Shown in pieces: positions 42,022-49,641 of a stretch of 64,000 bases of DNA. Under the pieces are notes generated by a model. That model was not told where the DNA came from, ran no database searches, and worked only from the letters and a program-made list of their open reading frames with translations. Positions within the stretch are counted from its first letter, which is position 1. Every line of letters begins with the position of its first letter. Made by a program: the position numbers and the translations under genes. This stretch comes from Propionispora hippei DSM 15287. Its GTDB lineage: Bacteria > Bacillota > Negativicutes > Propionisporales > Propionisporaceae. The stretch covers positions 57,811-121,810 of the forward strand of contig NZ_FQZD01000014.1 of assembly GCF_900141835.1 (NCBI RefSeq), given 5' to 3'.

Positions 42022-42835
42022 ACTGTCTGCCTCCTTTTTGCTTTTCTGCCTTAAATCCGTTCCGCTCCCAATTCATAAGAATGGATGAAATATATTTGAC
42101 TGACATACCATGCCTTTCAGCCGCCTCTGTGATTGCTGCCAACGTCCACTCTTTTCCGTAGTGATCTAGAAAATCTGAAAGCTGATTCATTTCAATCTCA
42201 CCAGATAAAGGGTGGATATTGTTTGAGAAAAGGTTGATTACCTCGGAAAAATCTCCGTTGATCTCCTCCCCATCATTTTCCTTGTCCCCCTTAACAACAA
42301 CAACATTATTTACTTTACTTTCCTTTACTTTACTTTGTGTACTTTCTGTAGCGTTTAAAGTAGTTTCTGTTTGGTTATTGCTTACATTAACTTGGTTATT
42401 GCTTACATTAATTGAGTAGATGCTTATATTCCCCATTTTTGAGCTTTCTTCCGGTGAAAACAGGCAATACTCTCTTGCTACCCGTACCTGCGCACGCCTC
42501 CCTACCGCTTGCAAATAGCGGATTTGTATCCCGTGAGAAGTAAGAACGCCGTATTTTTCGTATATGTTTTTGTCGAAAAAACCTTCGTTAATGTATGCGG
42601 AAACAACTGTTTTTGCATACTCACTGTCTACATTGAGCTTGAAACTAAATAGATATTGTTGACGTTCTGTCCACATCATGTAATATCCATCATGATAAAT
42701 ATTCATCAATATTTTTATGAGCAACCCGAACGCTTGAAACCCATATCTTGATATGACATAGGCAACTTTTTCATCATTGTCTATGTCAACATCAAGCGGG
42801 AAATATTCAAGGCCGCTCTTTTGTGGCCTTGCCAT
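41864..42835 (-). CDS. DnaD/Lin1244-like replication initiator
   Basis: 323 residues. N-terminal domain: LEYFPLDVDIDNDEKVAYVI, YGFQAFGLLIKILMNIYHDGYYM, the layout of Lin1244/Lin1753 initiators. DnaD domain near the C-terminus: QLSDFLDHYGKEWTLAAITEAAERHGMSVKYISSIL. The low-complexity linker at residues 140-180 is encoded by repeats (see 42371-42411). The tail after residue 270 overlaps the loader gene. Confidence 0.88.
   Translation of the reverse strand: MARPQKSGLEYFPLDVDIDNDEKVAYVISRYGFQAFGLLIKILMNIYHDGYYMMWTERQQYLFSFKLNVDSEYAKTVVSAYINEGFFDKNIYEKYGVLTSHGIQIRYLQAVGRRAQVRVAREYCLFSPEESSKMGNISIYSINVSNNQVNVSNNQTETTLNATESTQSKVKESKVNNVVVVKGDKENDGEEINGDFSEVINLFSNNIHPLSGEIEMNQLSDFLDHYGKEWTLAAITEAAERHGMSVKYISSILMNWERNGFKAEKQKGGRQYGRNRGNDSRNRSKKERDDKYADFEEADRRQVHPWDLPADGDGAGAEPGKDT
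42371..42411. repeat. Two 20-bp direct repeats in the initiator gene
   Basis: TTGGTTATTGCTTACATTAA occurs twice, 21 bases apart, coding NVSNNQ twice in a linker. Just left of it (42296-42350) lies an AT-rich run with TTTACTTTACTTT repeats. It is an iteron-like arrangement and a candidate replication origin. Confidence 0.55.
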
Positions 42836-42848
42836 AAACGGTCACCCC

Positions 42849-43475
42849 TTACCGCTGTGCGGCGTATTGGCTGATGTCAGTGACGTTTGAGGCTGCTACC
42901 TCCGGCGGCATTGCCGCTGCCCCGTCAACATCTTCTTGCTGCTGATCTGCGAGTTCGTCTGCTTCATCCTGCTGCTGATCCGCTTCCAGCGGTTCGCCAT
43001 TCCCACCGAAAAGTGATAACTGATTACGTTTGCCGCTTAAATACTTACGGGTCTCTGATTCCAGCTGCCATAAATACTTCGCAGCGGATTCCGTGAAATA
43101 TTTGCCGGGTGCTTCTTCACTATCGTCTGGCGCGCATTTACGCATCGGAGTATTTATAACGACCTCTGTTCCGGCCTCCGGCAGCGACAACTTGCAGTTG
43201 ATGATCGCGCCCATCGTGCCATCTTTCGAGTAGTTGAAGGTAACGCCGTAAGGCTTGATACGGGTGTCCGCATATTTCAACGACTTCATCTCGAGGATAT
43301 TCACCGCCGGAATGATGAGCCTTTCGAACGCCGTGTAAAACTCCGGTGCTGCCTCCTCGGGGAAAATTCCGCTCATCTCATCCTGCGATTCACCGTGTAA
43401 CATCTGATAGTCAATCTTGATCTTGCCTGTACTCTCGATAACCTTTACCTTTTTGATTCTCAATCCATCTGCCAT
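42849..43475 (-). CDS. Hypothetical recombination-region protein
   Basis: 208 residues from the ATG at 43475 (GAGGAGG upstream). Beta-type domain with KKVKVIESTGKIKIDYQML and IKPYGVTFNYSKDGTMGAIINCKLSLPE, and an acidic Gln-rich tail. Located beside RecT and MBL genes, so perhaps an accessory of phage recombination. No family recognised. Confidence 0.6.
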   Translation of the reverse strand: MADGLRIKKVKVIESTGKIKIDYQMLHGESQDEMSGIFPEEAAPEFYTAFERLIIPAVNILEMKSLKYADTRIKPYGVTFNYSKDGTMGAIINCKLSLPEAGTEVVINTPMRKCAPDDSEEAPGKYFTESAAKYLWQLESETRKYLSGKRNQLSLFGGNGEPLEADQQQDEADELADQQQEDVDGAAAMPPEVAASNVTDISQYAAQR

Positions 43476-43489
43476 TGCTTGTATCCTCC

Positions 43490-43639
43490 TCAAATAATTT
43501 TCAAGTCCCACTTGATTGATTGGTATGCGTCCCGCAACTTCGGCAAGTCAATTTTCGGCTTGCCAATCTTTGGGAGCCGTGAAAGAGCAATGAAGAACTT
43601 CACCATGCCCAACTCCTGATCCGTGATTTCCTTTGCCAT
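43490..43639 (-). CDS. Small phage protein between MBL and 43475 gene
   Basis: 49 residues from the ATG at 43639 with GAGGAGG upstream. Helical, MAKEITDQELGMVKFFIALSRLPK. Coupled to its neighbours. No function known. Confidence 0.5.
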   Translation of the reverse strand: MAKEITDQELGMVKFFIALSRLPKIGKPKIDLPKLRDAYQSIKWDLKII

Positions 43640-43640
43640 C

Positions 43641-44348
43641 CTATCCGCCTCCTCTTGCGATATAAACCGGCTTGCCAGTGGCCGCCGCCACCAGTCGCTT
43701 AAATTCGACCGGGTCTGCATTGCCAGCCGAAAGGTGTATCAACCAAATTTCCTTCAGCATCGAAAGGTCGTTTATCGCCAAGAAGTCCAACACATTCTCA
43801 ACACTGAAATGGCTCTTTATCAGCCGTCGTTCCTGCGCCGGGTGTAGTCGTCCAGCCCGTACATTTTCGGCCAATATCTTGTAGCTGTGGTTGGCCTCAA
43901 TCATGATCTTTGTCAGCCCGGGGAATTGGTACTTGAGATAGTAAGTGTCTGTTGCATATAGCACCTTGTCGTCACTGTCCTGCACGATAAAGCCGCAAGG
44001 CTCTCGTACGTCGTGCTGTGTCTTGAATACGCTGGCCGTGATCCTGTCTGTCAGCCGGTAACTGTGATTGTACTCAACAATCTTTGTCCGGTGTCCCAGC
44101 GCCCCGATTGCCTCCGCCGTCCCCTGCGTCATGTAGGCATCAACTCCAAGCCGCTGTAGCCCCGTGACTGCGTGAGAATGGTCTCCATGTTCATGTGTCA
44201 CTAGCAAAGCATTTGGCAGCCTGAACCCGGTGAGCTGCTGTATCTTCCTGGCAGGCAGGCCACAATCTAACATGATCGTGGCCGTTCCATCGGAAAGCGT
44301 GTATAGGTTGCCGGTACTGCCGGAAGCATACGCTTTGATGTTCAGCAT
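43641..44348 (-). CDS. MBL-fold metallohydrolase (YycJ-like), probable nuclease
   Basis: 235 residues. Starts MLNIKAYASGSTGNLYTL, then the zinc motif THEHGDHSHAVTGL (HxHxDH), TAEAIGALGHRTK, VFKTQHDVREPCGF and IMIEANHSYKIL. YycJ/WalJ-like MBL proteins are 5'-exonuclease-like and in phages are paired with RecT. It starts at the RecT stop. Confidence 0.88.
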   Translation of the reverse strand: MLNIKAYASGSTGNLYTLSDGTATIMLDCGLPARKIQQLTGFRLPNALLVTHEHGDHSHAVTGLQRLGVDAYMTQGTAEAIGALGHRTKIVEYNHSYRLTDRITASVFKTQHDVREPCGFIVQDSDDKVLYATDTYYLKYQFPGLTKIMIEANHSYKILAENVRAGRLHPAQERRLIKSHFSVENVLDFLAINDLSMLKEIWLIHLSAGNADPVEFKRLVAAATGKPVYIARGGG

Positions 44349-45145
44349 CAGAATGCCGGGCCTGCTGGGGCCGCCTTTTTTGCTGGCACCTTTTCGGCTT
44401 CCTTCGGTGCTTCCTGCTTTACCGGTGCCACCTTTACTGCCGCTGGCTGCTTCTCAATGGCCTTCGGCTCTGCTGGTGCCGGATCGAATACCTCGGCGTT
44501 GGCTTGCTCTTTAATCTCGCGGCGTGCAGCATTGATCGGCTTCTGCTCCGGCGTGATGTCAATGATTTCATCATCTGTCTGATAGCCCATTGAAAGCTCC
44601 GGCGCTGTCGTCCGAATAAGGAAGGCCGCTGCCCTGTATCTAAGCATCTGCTCCGGCATCGTCTTCCATTTGCTGCCGCTCTTTTTGCTCCACCCCTCTG
44701 CATCAGCCATCCCGATTGTGATCTCCGGCCCGGTGATGATTTCCCCAGTGGTCTTCTCTGTCGTGTATGCCACGCAGCCTTGCGAAGATGTCCCCTTTTT
44801 GCCGGTTTCTTTGTACTTGATTGACGTATAGCGGCCGCAAGCATTGAAAGTTGAAATGAGGAACTTGCTGCTGAACGCTGGGTTGCCATAGACGATATAC
44901 ATATTCTGCATCAGCATCAGTGGGCTTACGTGCATCCGGGTTGCCATCTCGATTGCGATTACGCAGTTACCAAAATTCTGCTCCCCGCGAAAAGTTTCCG
45001 GCACGATTGCCGAATAGCAGAAAACCTTTGCCATGCGCTGCATGAGAGTGAACCCTGCCAGCGACGTAAACCCTGGCGTTACCATTGCCTCCGGGTCTGT
45101 ATCCACCATTGCCTGATCTTTTACTGCTTGTACTTCATTTGCCAT
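44348..45145 (-). CDS. recT: RecT-family single-strand annealing protein
   Basis: 265 residues. RecT pattern: TPGFTSLAGFTLMQRMAKVF, AIEMATRMHVSPLMLMQNMYIVYGNPAFSSKFL, and TMPEQMLRYRAAAFLIR, followed by a Pro/Ala/Lys-rich tail. Anneals single strands in phage recombination with the SbcC-like ATPase and the nuclease. Confidence 0.92.
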   Translation of the reverse strand: MANEVQAVKDQAMVDTDPEAMVTPGFTSLAGFTLMQRMAKVFCYSAIVPETFRGEQNFGNCVIAIEMATRMHVSPLMLMQNMYIVYGNPAFSSKFLISTFNACGRYTSIKYKETGKKGTSSQGCVAYTTEKTTGEIITGPEITIGMADAEGWSKKSGSKWKTMPEQMLRYRAAAFLIRTTAPELSMGYQTDDEIIDITPEQKPINAARREIKEQANAEVFDPAPAEPKAIEKQPAAVKVAPVKQEAPKEAEKVPAKKAAPAGPAF

Positions 45146-45147
45146 TT

Positions 45148-47109
45148 TTACTCAACCTCCACATTTAATTTTGTATATTCCTTATCGGCTATGAGCTTAA
45201 TTAGCTGGCTCTTAACCGGAATCAGGCTTGTATAGCTCTCGCAGTCGTCGATGAATACCGGCAGGCTGTGTTTGTAGTAGCCGCTCAAAGCGTTCAGAAT
45301 GTCGATAGCGGCTTTCATGCGATTGCCCTTGTTCAGACCGTCGCTGAACGGTACACCGTCAATCAGTGGCTCACAGCATTCCTCCAAGGCTCCGTTGATT
45401 TTCTCACTGAACATCTTGAATCTGACATACTTAAAATGGCTGTTGATCGTATCCTCCGTGGCCGTTACCTTTGCCCGCATAAATTCTTCGGTCAAGAAAA
45501 GCTGCCGTTGCAGGTCGCTGTATATGCTCCCCAATTCTTTTTCACGGGCTTCCAACTCGGCGATCCGCTTCTTCATGCTGGCTGTCTGGTCGATGGCCGC
45601 AATCTTTTTCCGGCGGGCCTCAATGTCCGGGTCAAATAGCGCCGCTTCCTGCTGGGCCTTCTGCAGTGCTGCTTTACTTTCTTCCTGCAAGGCTCCAATT
45701 GACAGTTGTATCTGGTGCAGTTCGCTCTTGAGCGACAACCATTGCGGCTGCTCCTCAATGTCTGGCTTTTCCACAGCTTCAACCTTTTTCTGGGCCTCTG
45801 CCAGCTGGTCTGCGAGGTCTCCGACGCGGGCCGTCTTGCCCTCGATGTCTGTGTTAAATCCTTTCAGCATCTCGGAATCGCGGTTCCGCTGCTCCATGAT
45901 CTTCATGCCGTCGGCATTGATTGATTCCAGCTCTTGAGATTTTCTGACGTTGAAATTATCCAAAGCCTTTTTCCGGGTTGCTTCCACTCTTTCCGGCGGA
46001 AGCTTCTGTCCGCAGCAAGGGCAGGTGTCGGATATTTCGCCGTCGCTGAACTCCTCATCATTTATCTTCGTCCATCTTGCTCGGAGAGCATCGGCCTTCT
46101 TGTCTGCCGTCTCAATGGCACCAGCAAGGATTTTCTTCCGCCCTTCGATGGCTTCAATCTCTTTCCCGATACGCTCAATCTCTGACCGTAAATTCTTTGC
46201 GGTGTTGGCATCGCCGGAAACCTGCGTTGAATATTGTGCTTCAAATTCTGCCCGGAACTTAGTCATTCTGGCCTCTACACCGGCGGCCATCTTCTGATTC
46301 TCTGCAACCTCGCCGCCGTTCTCAATCCGCAGGATCTGCTTCTGCTTATCGGCCTTCTGCTTCTCAAGACTGGCAAGCTCTGTTTCCAGTGATTCCCGTG
46401 CCTGCCCGGCATCCTCCGGTATTGCGTTCGTCAGCTCATCAATGCGGGCCGGGATGGACTTCATTTCCTCGTTGGCCTTCTTGATCTTCGCTGCAATCAC
46501 TTTGCGCAGGTCTGAAACTGTCCTGCCTTCCAGTAACTTAGTGAGCGGTGCCAGCTGCTCTGTTCCGGCGATAATGTCCTCATCCGATACCGTGCCGCAC
46601 ATATCCATAAGCACCTTGCGGCGCTCCTTCCAGTTCAGGTTGGTGCAAAAATGCAATGGCATTGAAAGGAGTTTAAAAGCATCTTCGGAACAAATCATTG
46701 CGATCTGGCGGTCAAAATCCTTCTTCATCATCGGAACGCCGTCGATACTGTAATTGGTCGTATGACCGGCGAACTCGCTCTCTGCTGTCCCGCGCTTCTT
46801 CTCCCACTTCTCGACGTATTCCCGGTGGATAGTGATTGGCCGCCCGTCGTCGCGTTCCATCTCTACCTCAACAACGTGCTGCACACCGCCATCGTTTGGA
46901 GTGTTGCCATTTTCGTCACGCTTCTTGATCTGTGCATCTACCTGCTTACCGTCGAACCCCTTACCCATCAGCGCCCATGAGTACGCATCAGCAACGGTCG
47001 TCTTGCCGGTTCCATTCTCCCCACGGATTGTTACATCTTTGCCAGCGGCATTGATTTCCAGCTTGTCAATGCCCTTAAAATGCTCAATCACGATTCTGTT
47101 AAGTCTCAT
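45148..47109 (-). CDS. SbcC/Rad50-like AAA ATPase
   Basis: 653 residues from the ATG at 47109 (GAGGGAAAG upstream). N-terminal RIVIEHFKGIDKL and IRGENGTGKTTVADAYSWAL (Walker A), long coiled coils, a zinc-hook CPCCGQKLPPERV in the middle, and a C-terminal part with GNRMKAAIDILNAL and VFIDDCESY (Walker B-like). Similar to phage SbcC-type end-processing ATPases. Works with RecT/MBL. Confidence 0.9.
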   Translation of the reverse strand: MRLNRIVIEHFKGIDKLEINAAGKDVTIRGENGTGKTTVADAYSWALMGKGFDGKQVDAQIKKRDENGNTPNDGGVQHVVEVEMERDDGRPITIHREYVEKWEKKRGTAESEFAGHTTNYSIDGVPMMKKDFDRQIAMICSEDAFKLLSMPLHFCTNLNWKERRKVLMDMCGTVSDEDIIAGTEQLAPLTKLLEGRTVSDLRKVIAAKIKKANEEMKSIPARIDELTNAIPEDAGQARESLETELASLEKQKADKQKQILRIENGGEVAENQKMAAGVEARMTKFRAEFEAQYSTQVSGDANTAKNLRSEIERIGKEIEAIEGRKKILAGAIETADKKADALRARWTKINDEEFSDGEISDTCPCCGQKLPPERVEATRKKALDNFNVRKSQELESINADGMKIMEQRNRDSEMLKGFNTDIEGKTARVGDLADQLAEAQKKVEAVEKPDIEEQPQWLSLKSELHQIQLSIGALQEESKAALQKAQQEAALFDPDIEARRKKIAAIDQTASMKKRIAELEAREKELGSIYSDLQRQLFLTEEFMRAKVTATEDTINSHFKYVRFKMFSEKINGALEECCEPLIDGVPFSDGLNKGNRMKAAIDILNALSGYYKHSLPVFIDDCESYTSLIPVKSQLIKLIADKEYTKLNVEVE

Positions 47110-47147
47110 TTTCTTTCCCTCTTTCTTGTGATATAATATAAGTGTTT

Positions 47148-47633
47148 TCAAAAAGTCTTTCTTGTGGAATCCGCTTTGGTGCCAGCCAAGGCGGATTTTT
47201 TTGTGCCTAAAATCTCCATTCCCATGCAGGCTGCTGCCAGCTCCCGCAAGGAGTTGATGCAGGCCGATAACGGCGTTTCTTCATCCTCCGCTATCACATC
47301 ATCCCGGCAAATATCTTCCAGCCTCTCCTGCGCCTGTAGGGCGTTTCGCAGGCTTACTCTCATCTGCAAGGCCCCATTGGAAACCCCCAGCACATTGACC
47401 TTCGGCAACAATATCCTGCCAGTATAAAGCTCATTGCTCAACCAGTAATAGCCAGCTCCGGGCGCTGCGTAAGCATCAACCATCATTGCAACAATACGAT
47501 CCGGCACCTGCCGCCCTGCCTCGTAGTATGTGAGCGTCCTCGGTGAGATATTGAGCATCTCCGCTGCCCGCTCTCTTGTATATCCGGCACATTGCCGGGC
47601 TTGAAACATCACATCTGCGAACCTTCCGTTCAT
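47148..47633 (-). CDS. XRE-family regulator with helix-turn-helix
   Basis: 161 residues from the ATG at 47633. N-terminal HTH: MFQARQCAGYTRERAAEMLNI, SPRTLTYYEAGRQVPD; then a helical part of unknown kind. A phage early regulator. Its 3' end contains a plus-strand terminator-like hairpin at 47168-47197. Confidence 0.82.
   Translation of the reverse strand: MNGRFADVMFQARQCAGYTRERAAEMLNISPRTLTYYEAGRQVPDRIVAMMVDAYAAPGAGYYWLSNELYTGRILLPKVNVLGVSNGALQMRVSLRNALQAQERLEDICRDDVIAEDEETPLSACINSLRELAAACMGMEILGTKKSALAGTKADSTRKTF
47168..47197 (+). terminator. Plus-strand terminator-like hairpin inside the XRE gene end
   Basis: AATCCGCTTTGG / CCAAGGCGGATT with a 6-base loop and a T-run on the plus strand. 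It would stop rightward (antisense) transcription into the early operon. Confidence 0.55.
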
Positions 47634-47660
47634 TGTCCGTACCCCCATTCAATGTGATAA

Positions 47661-47855
47661 TTAAAACAGATGGTAACGGTGCTGCATCTTGCGTACCTTC
47701 TTCATTTTTCCGTGGCCCTTTGGCACGCAGCTCCTATCGTCTCTGCAAACCGGAACCATCATCCCATGCCAGAACATCAATTCGTATTCTTCCCCGGATG
47801 TGAATGTTCTTCCACATAAGCAGCAATAAGTTTTTCTCTTTCTCCTCTCACGCAT
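47661..47855 (-). CDS. Small zinc-finger protein
   Basis: 64 residues starting at the ATG at 47855. Basic start then YCCLCGRTFTSGEEYEL and VCRDDRSC, a treble-clef-like Cys set. Starts inside the end of the 34-residue gene. Function unknown. Confidence 0.55.
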   Translation of the reverse strand: MRERRKRKTYCCLCGRTFTSGEEYELMFWHGMMVPVCRDDRSCVPKGHGKMKKVRKMQHRYHLF

Positions 47856-47952
47856 TGAAGCAAGCCCCCGCCGCAAAAGTCGCCAGCAACAAAGCCCCTC
47901 CTATGCACTTCCAGCCAAAGCTACTGAAAAATGGTAACCGCTTAATCTTCAT
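47848..47952 (-). CDS. 34-residue hydrophobic small protein
   Basis: ATG at 47952 lies inside the end of the LysM gene and the stop at 47848 overlaps the next start (ATGCGTGA). The product has a basic start MKIKRLPFFSSFGWK and then CIGGALLLATFAAGACFNA, a single membrane segment. Tight coupling on both sides supports translation. Its role is unknown. Confidence 0.45.
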   Translation of the reverse strand: MKIKRLPFFSSFGWKCIGGALLLATFAAGACFNA

Positions 47953-48304
47953 CCGCTTCACCACCCTTGACCCAATAGTTGATTCTGATCTTGTCACCCG
48001 GATGAATGATTACGTTCCCTCCCTGCAACCAAGGGTTCAGCTCCTTGATACCGGATTCAAACTCCAAGATGTAGCGCCGCCCGCCGGTATTCTTTTCCAA
48101 GTATTCCTCCGATATGTCCCGCAGCGTATCACCTTTCTTGACCGTGTAAGTCTCCTCGACAAGCACCTGATCTCCGTCGTAGTAGCCGGTCGAAAGGAAC
48201 GCTGCCCCAATCACCGCTCCGCAGATGATTGTCTTTTTAATTGCCAGCTCAACGAATCTTTTACGCCGACGCTGTTTCTCCACCATCTCCATAAAGTCGT
48301 CCAT
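47942..48304 (-). CDS. Membrane-anchored LysM protein in the early region
   Basis: 120 residues from an ATG at 48304 (GGAGG upstream). A basic N-terminal part, transmembrane segment (KKTIICGAVIGAAFLSTGYY), then a LysM module (YTVKKGDTLRDISEEYL, IIHPGDKIRI). It would lie in the envelope with LysM outside, bound to peptidoglycan. This is unusual among early phage genes. It could alter the cell wall or block a second infection. Inference only. Confidence 0.75.
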   Translation of the reverse strand: MDDFMEMVEKQRRRKRFVELAIKKTIICGAVIGAAFLSTGYYDGDQVLVEETYTVKKGDTLRDISEEYLEKNTGGRRYILEFESGIKELNPWLQGGNVIIHPGDKIRINYWVKGGEADED

Positions 48305-48467
48305 CTCTCTTGTCAACCTCCTTCAATGCTGCCTCTATTGATTCCCAAGATTGCTCAACCAGTGATCCGGCCATCTCTCCTATCGTTCTGTCTGCGTCCT
48401 CTCTGTGGAACTTCCTAGAAATCAGCTCACCTTTTCTGTCCAGCGTGACCGTAACCAGCTTTCTCAT
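48261..48467 (-). CDS. Small early phage protein
   Basis: 68 residues, MRKLVTVTLDRKGELISRKFHRED, then EMAGSLVEQSWESIEAALKEVDKRD. Resembles small phage proteins upstream of LysM-type early genes. Overlaps the LysM gene by 44 bases. Function unknown. Confidence 0.6.
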   Translation of the reverse strand: MRKLVTVTLDRKGELISRKFHREDADRTIGEMAGSLVEQSWESIEAALKEVDKRDGRLYGDGGETASA

Positions 48468-48494
48468 CTCCTTTCGTTATTTTCTGCCATTGTC

Positions 48495-48508
48495 GGTTAA
48501 AAATAACC
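48495..48508. promoter_or_regulatory. Operator-like palindrome
   Basis: GGTTA-AAAA-TAACC is the exact inverted repeat found at 48735-48748. It lies between the Cro-like gene and the 48261-48467 gene. Confidence 0.65.
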
Positions 48509-48515
48509 TTTAGTA

Positions 48516-48528
48516 GTTAAAAATTAAC
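48516..48528. promoter_or_regulatory. Operator-like palindrome, variant
   Basis: GTTAA-AAA-TTAAC, a close variant with a 3-base spacer, beside the exact copy at 48495. It overlaps the stop of the Cro-like gene. Confidence 0.45.
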
Positions 48529-48703
48529 TGGCCATGACGAGCTTTGCACCAATAAAGCTCAAAATCTTTTGTGTCTCCCCAATGGAGAAGTTGTTTTTCC
48601 GGAGCTTCTTGTAGAATGTTGATTCCGGGATTCCTACGTTATTCGCAACGTACTTGTACTTGTAATTGTGCCGCGCTATCTCTGCCTTGATCGAGATTTC
48701 CAT
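48524..48703 (-). CDS. Cro-like small DNA-binding protein
   Basis: 59 residues from an ATG at 48703 with GGAGG upstream. MEISIKAEIARHNYKYKYVA, then NNVGIPESTFYKKLRKN is a helix-turn-helix; the end is IGETQKILSFIGAKLVMAS. It is the first leftward gene after the divergent control region, so the Cro counterpart of the repressor. Confidence 0.75.
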   Translation of the reverse strand: MEISIKAEIARHNYKYKYVANNVGIPESTFYKKLRKNNFSIGETQKILSFIGAKLVMAS

Positions 48704-48734
48704 CTTATCGCCTCCGTTCTTTTTGTCCCGATGT

Positions 48735-48748
48735 GGTTATTTTTAACC
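48735..48748. promoter_or_regulatory. Operator 1 of the divergent region
   Basis: Perfect palindrome GGTTA-TTTT-TAACC, 9 bases downstream of the leftward -10 box. It would block the early promoter when bound by the repressor. Confidence 0.7.
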
Positions 48749-48756
48749 TCAAGTCT

Positions 48757-48785
48757 ATTATGCTCCTTCGCAGCAGAGAAGGCAA
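48757..48785 (-). promoter_or_regulatory. Leftward early promoter
   Basis: TTGCCT (rc 48780-48785) and CATAAT (rc 48757-48762) with a 17-base spacer on the minus strand, upstream of the Cro-like gene. Operator 1 lies right after it and operator 2 starts within it. Confidence 0.7.
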
Positions 48786-48798
48786 GTTATTTTTTACC
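48785..48798. promoter_or_regulatory. Operator 2 (degenerate)
   Basis: AGTTATTTTTTACC matches the consensus at 12 of 14 positions and adjoins the -35 box of the leftward promoter. Confidence 0.55.
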
Positions 48799-48824
48799 TT
48801 TTTTGGCTTTTTTTAATCTTTATA

Positions 48825-48838
48825 GGTCTTTTTTAACC
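48825..48838. promoter_or_regulatory. Operator 3 near the repressor promoter
   Basis: GGTCTTTTTTAACC, 12 of 14 matches, placed in the -35 area of the rightward repressor promoter, fitting autoregulation. Confidence 0.55.
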
Positions 48839-48845
48839 AATGTAG

Positions 48846-48851
48846 TATAAT
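48846..48851 (+). promoter_or_regulatory. Rightward -10 box for the repressor operon
   Basis: TATAAT 20 bases before the GTG-rich leader and ATG 48871; the -35 area is weak and overlaps operator 3, typical of a repressor promoter. Confidence 0.6.
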
Positions 48852-48870
48852 GTTAGCGAGGTGTTTTTTT

Positions 48871-49266
48871 ATGAGCGCAGAATACTCGTCCAAGTTCCAA
48901 GCCCGTATGAATGAGCTGTTTCGCAAGGCTCAAGATGAAGATCCCAAACTCACAAAAGGTCAATATGCATCCAAAATTGGCACTACCTTAAATTCCTTGC
49001 GCGGTTGGTTACGCGGCTCTGGACAGCCGGACGCTGACGGTCTGGCCCGTATAGCTGCTGCTGAAAATGTATCTGTTGATTGGCTCGTTGGCAAAGCCAC
49101 TTCCCCTGTGCATAAAAAGTTAGGTCATGAAAAAGAGCAACTTATCAGTCGAATAGCGGATGCTGACCTTGAAACGTTTGACAAAATGGTGCAATTCATG
49201 AATTATCTTGAGTACGAAAAGAAGGCAAAGGATATGACCGGTGGAGAAAAGGAATCATCAAATTAA
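48871..49266 (+). CDS. CI-like phage repressor
   Basis: 131 residues from the ATG at 48871 (GAGGTG upstream). HTH: KGQYASKIGTTLNSLRGWLRG and ADGLARIAAAENVSVDWLVG, the XRE domain. A short C-terminal part (ADLETFDKMVQFMNYLEY) is predicted helical; no peptidase domain (S24), so it is of the short kind. First of a rightward operon with two accessory genes. Confidence 0.85.
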   Translation: MSAEYSSKFQARMNELFRKAQDEDPKLTKGQYASKIGTTLNSLRGWLRGSGQPDADGLARIAAAENVSVDWLVGKATSPVHKKLGHEKEQLISRIADADLETFDKMVQFMNYLEYEKKAKDMTGGEKESSN

Positions 49267-49330
49267 CGGTTTTTGCTTCACGATGTCCGTCACTGGATAA
49301 AATGGCACAAAATGTAGAGAAGGTGTGAAG

Positions 49331-49627
49331 ATGAATATCGAAGATATGAAGTCTATTCCCGGTATGCGGGTTCGCTGGTGCCTGTCGAATAGCCATGGTG
49401 AATCTGATATATGTGACGAATATGCTTCTGGCGGTCAAAACGGTGACGGTATATACGAACCGTCCGAATGTCCAGTTTTTCCTGCTCATGACGGCTGCCG
49501 CTGCTACCTGTCCCCGGAACCCATGGAAGCCGGTGCTATGATTGACAGTATCAGGGAATGGAAAAGGAATCCATCATCCCGTCCCGAAATAGAATCATGG
49601 TATCAAAATAACAAGGATAAATTTTGA
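49331..49627 (+). CDS. Free-standing MuF C-terminal-domain protein in the immunity region
   Basis: 98 residues from an ATG at 49331 (AAGGTG upstream). It matches the last 85 residues of the MuF-like head protein at 26702-27670 at about 40 positions: RVRWCLSNSHGESDICD, ECPVFPAHDGCRC, then SRPEIESWYQNN. All Cys and His residues of the motif are kept. It has no export signal. It sits between the repressor and a membrane-protein gene and so would be expressed in the lysogen. By this place it could interfere with incoming phage or act with the head protein; unknown. Confidence 0.85.
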   Translation: MNIEDMKSIPGMRVRWCLSNSHGESDICDEYASGGQNGDGIYEPSECPVFPAHDGCRCYLSPEPMEAGAMIDSIREWKRNPSSRPEIESWYQNNKDKF

Positions 49628-49641
49628 CTGGAGGTCATATC

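Noticed and set aside
42296..42420. CRISPR-like repeat
   Set aside because: Only two copies with a one-base spacer and inside a coding gene; there is no array and no cas gene.
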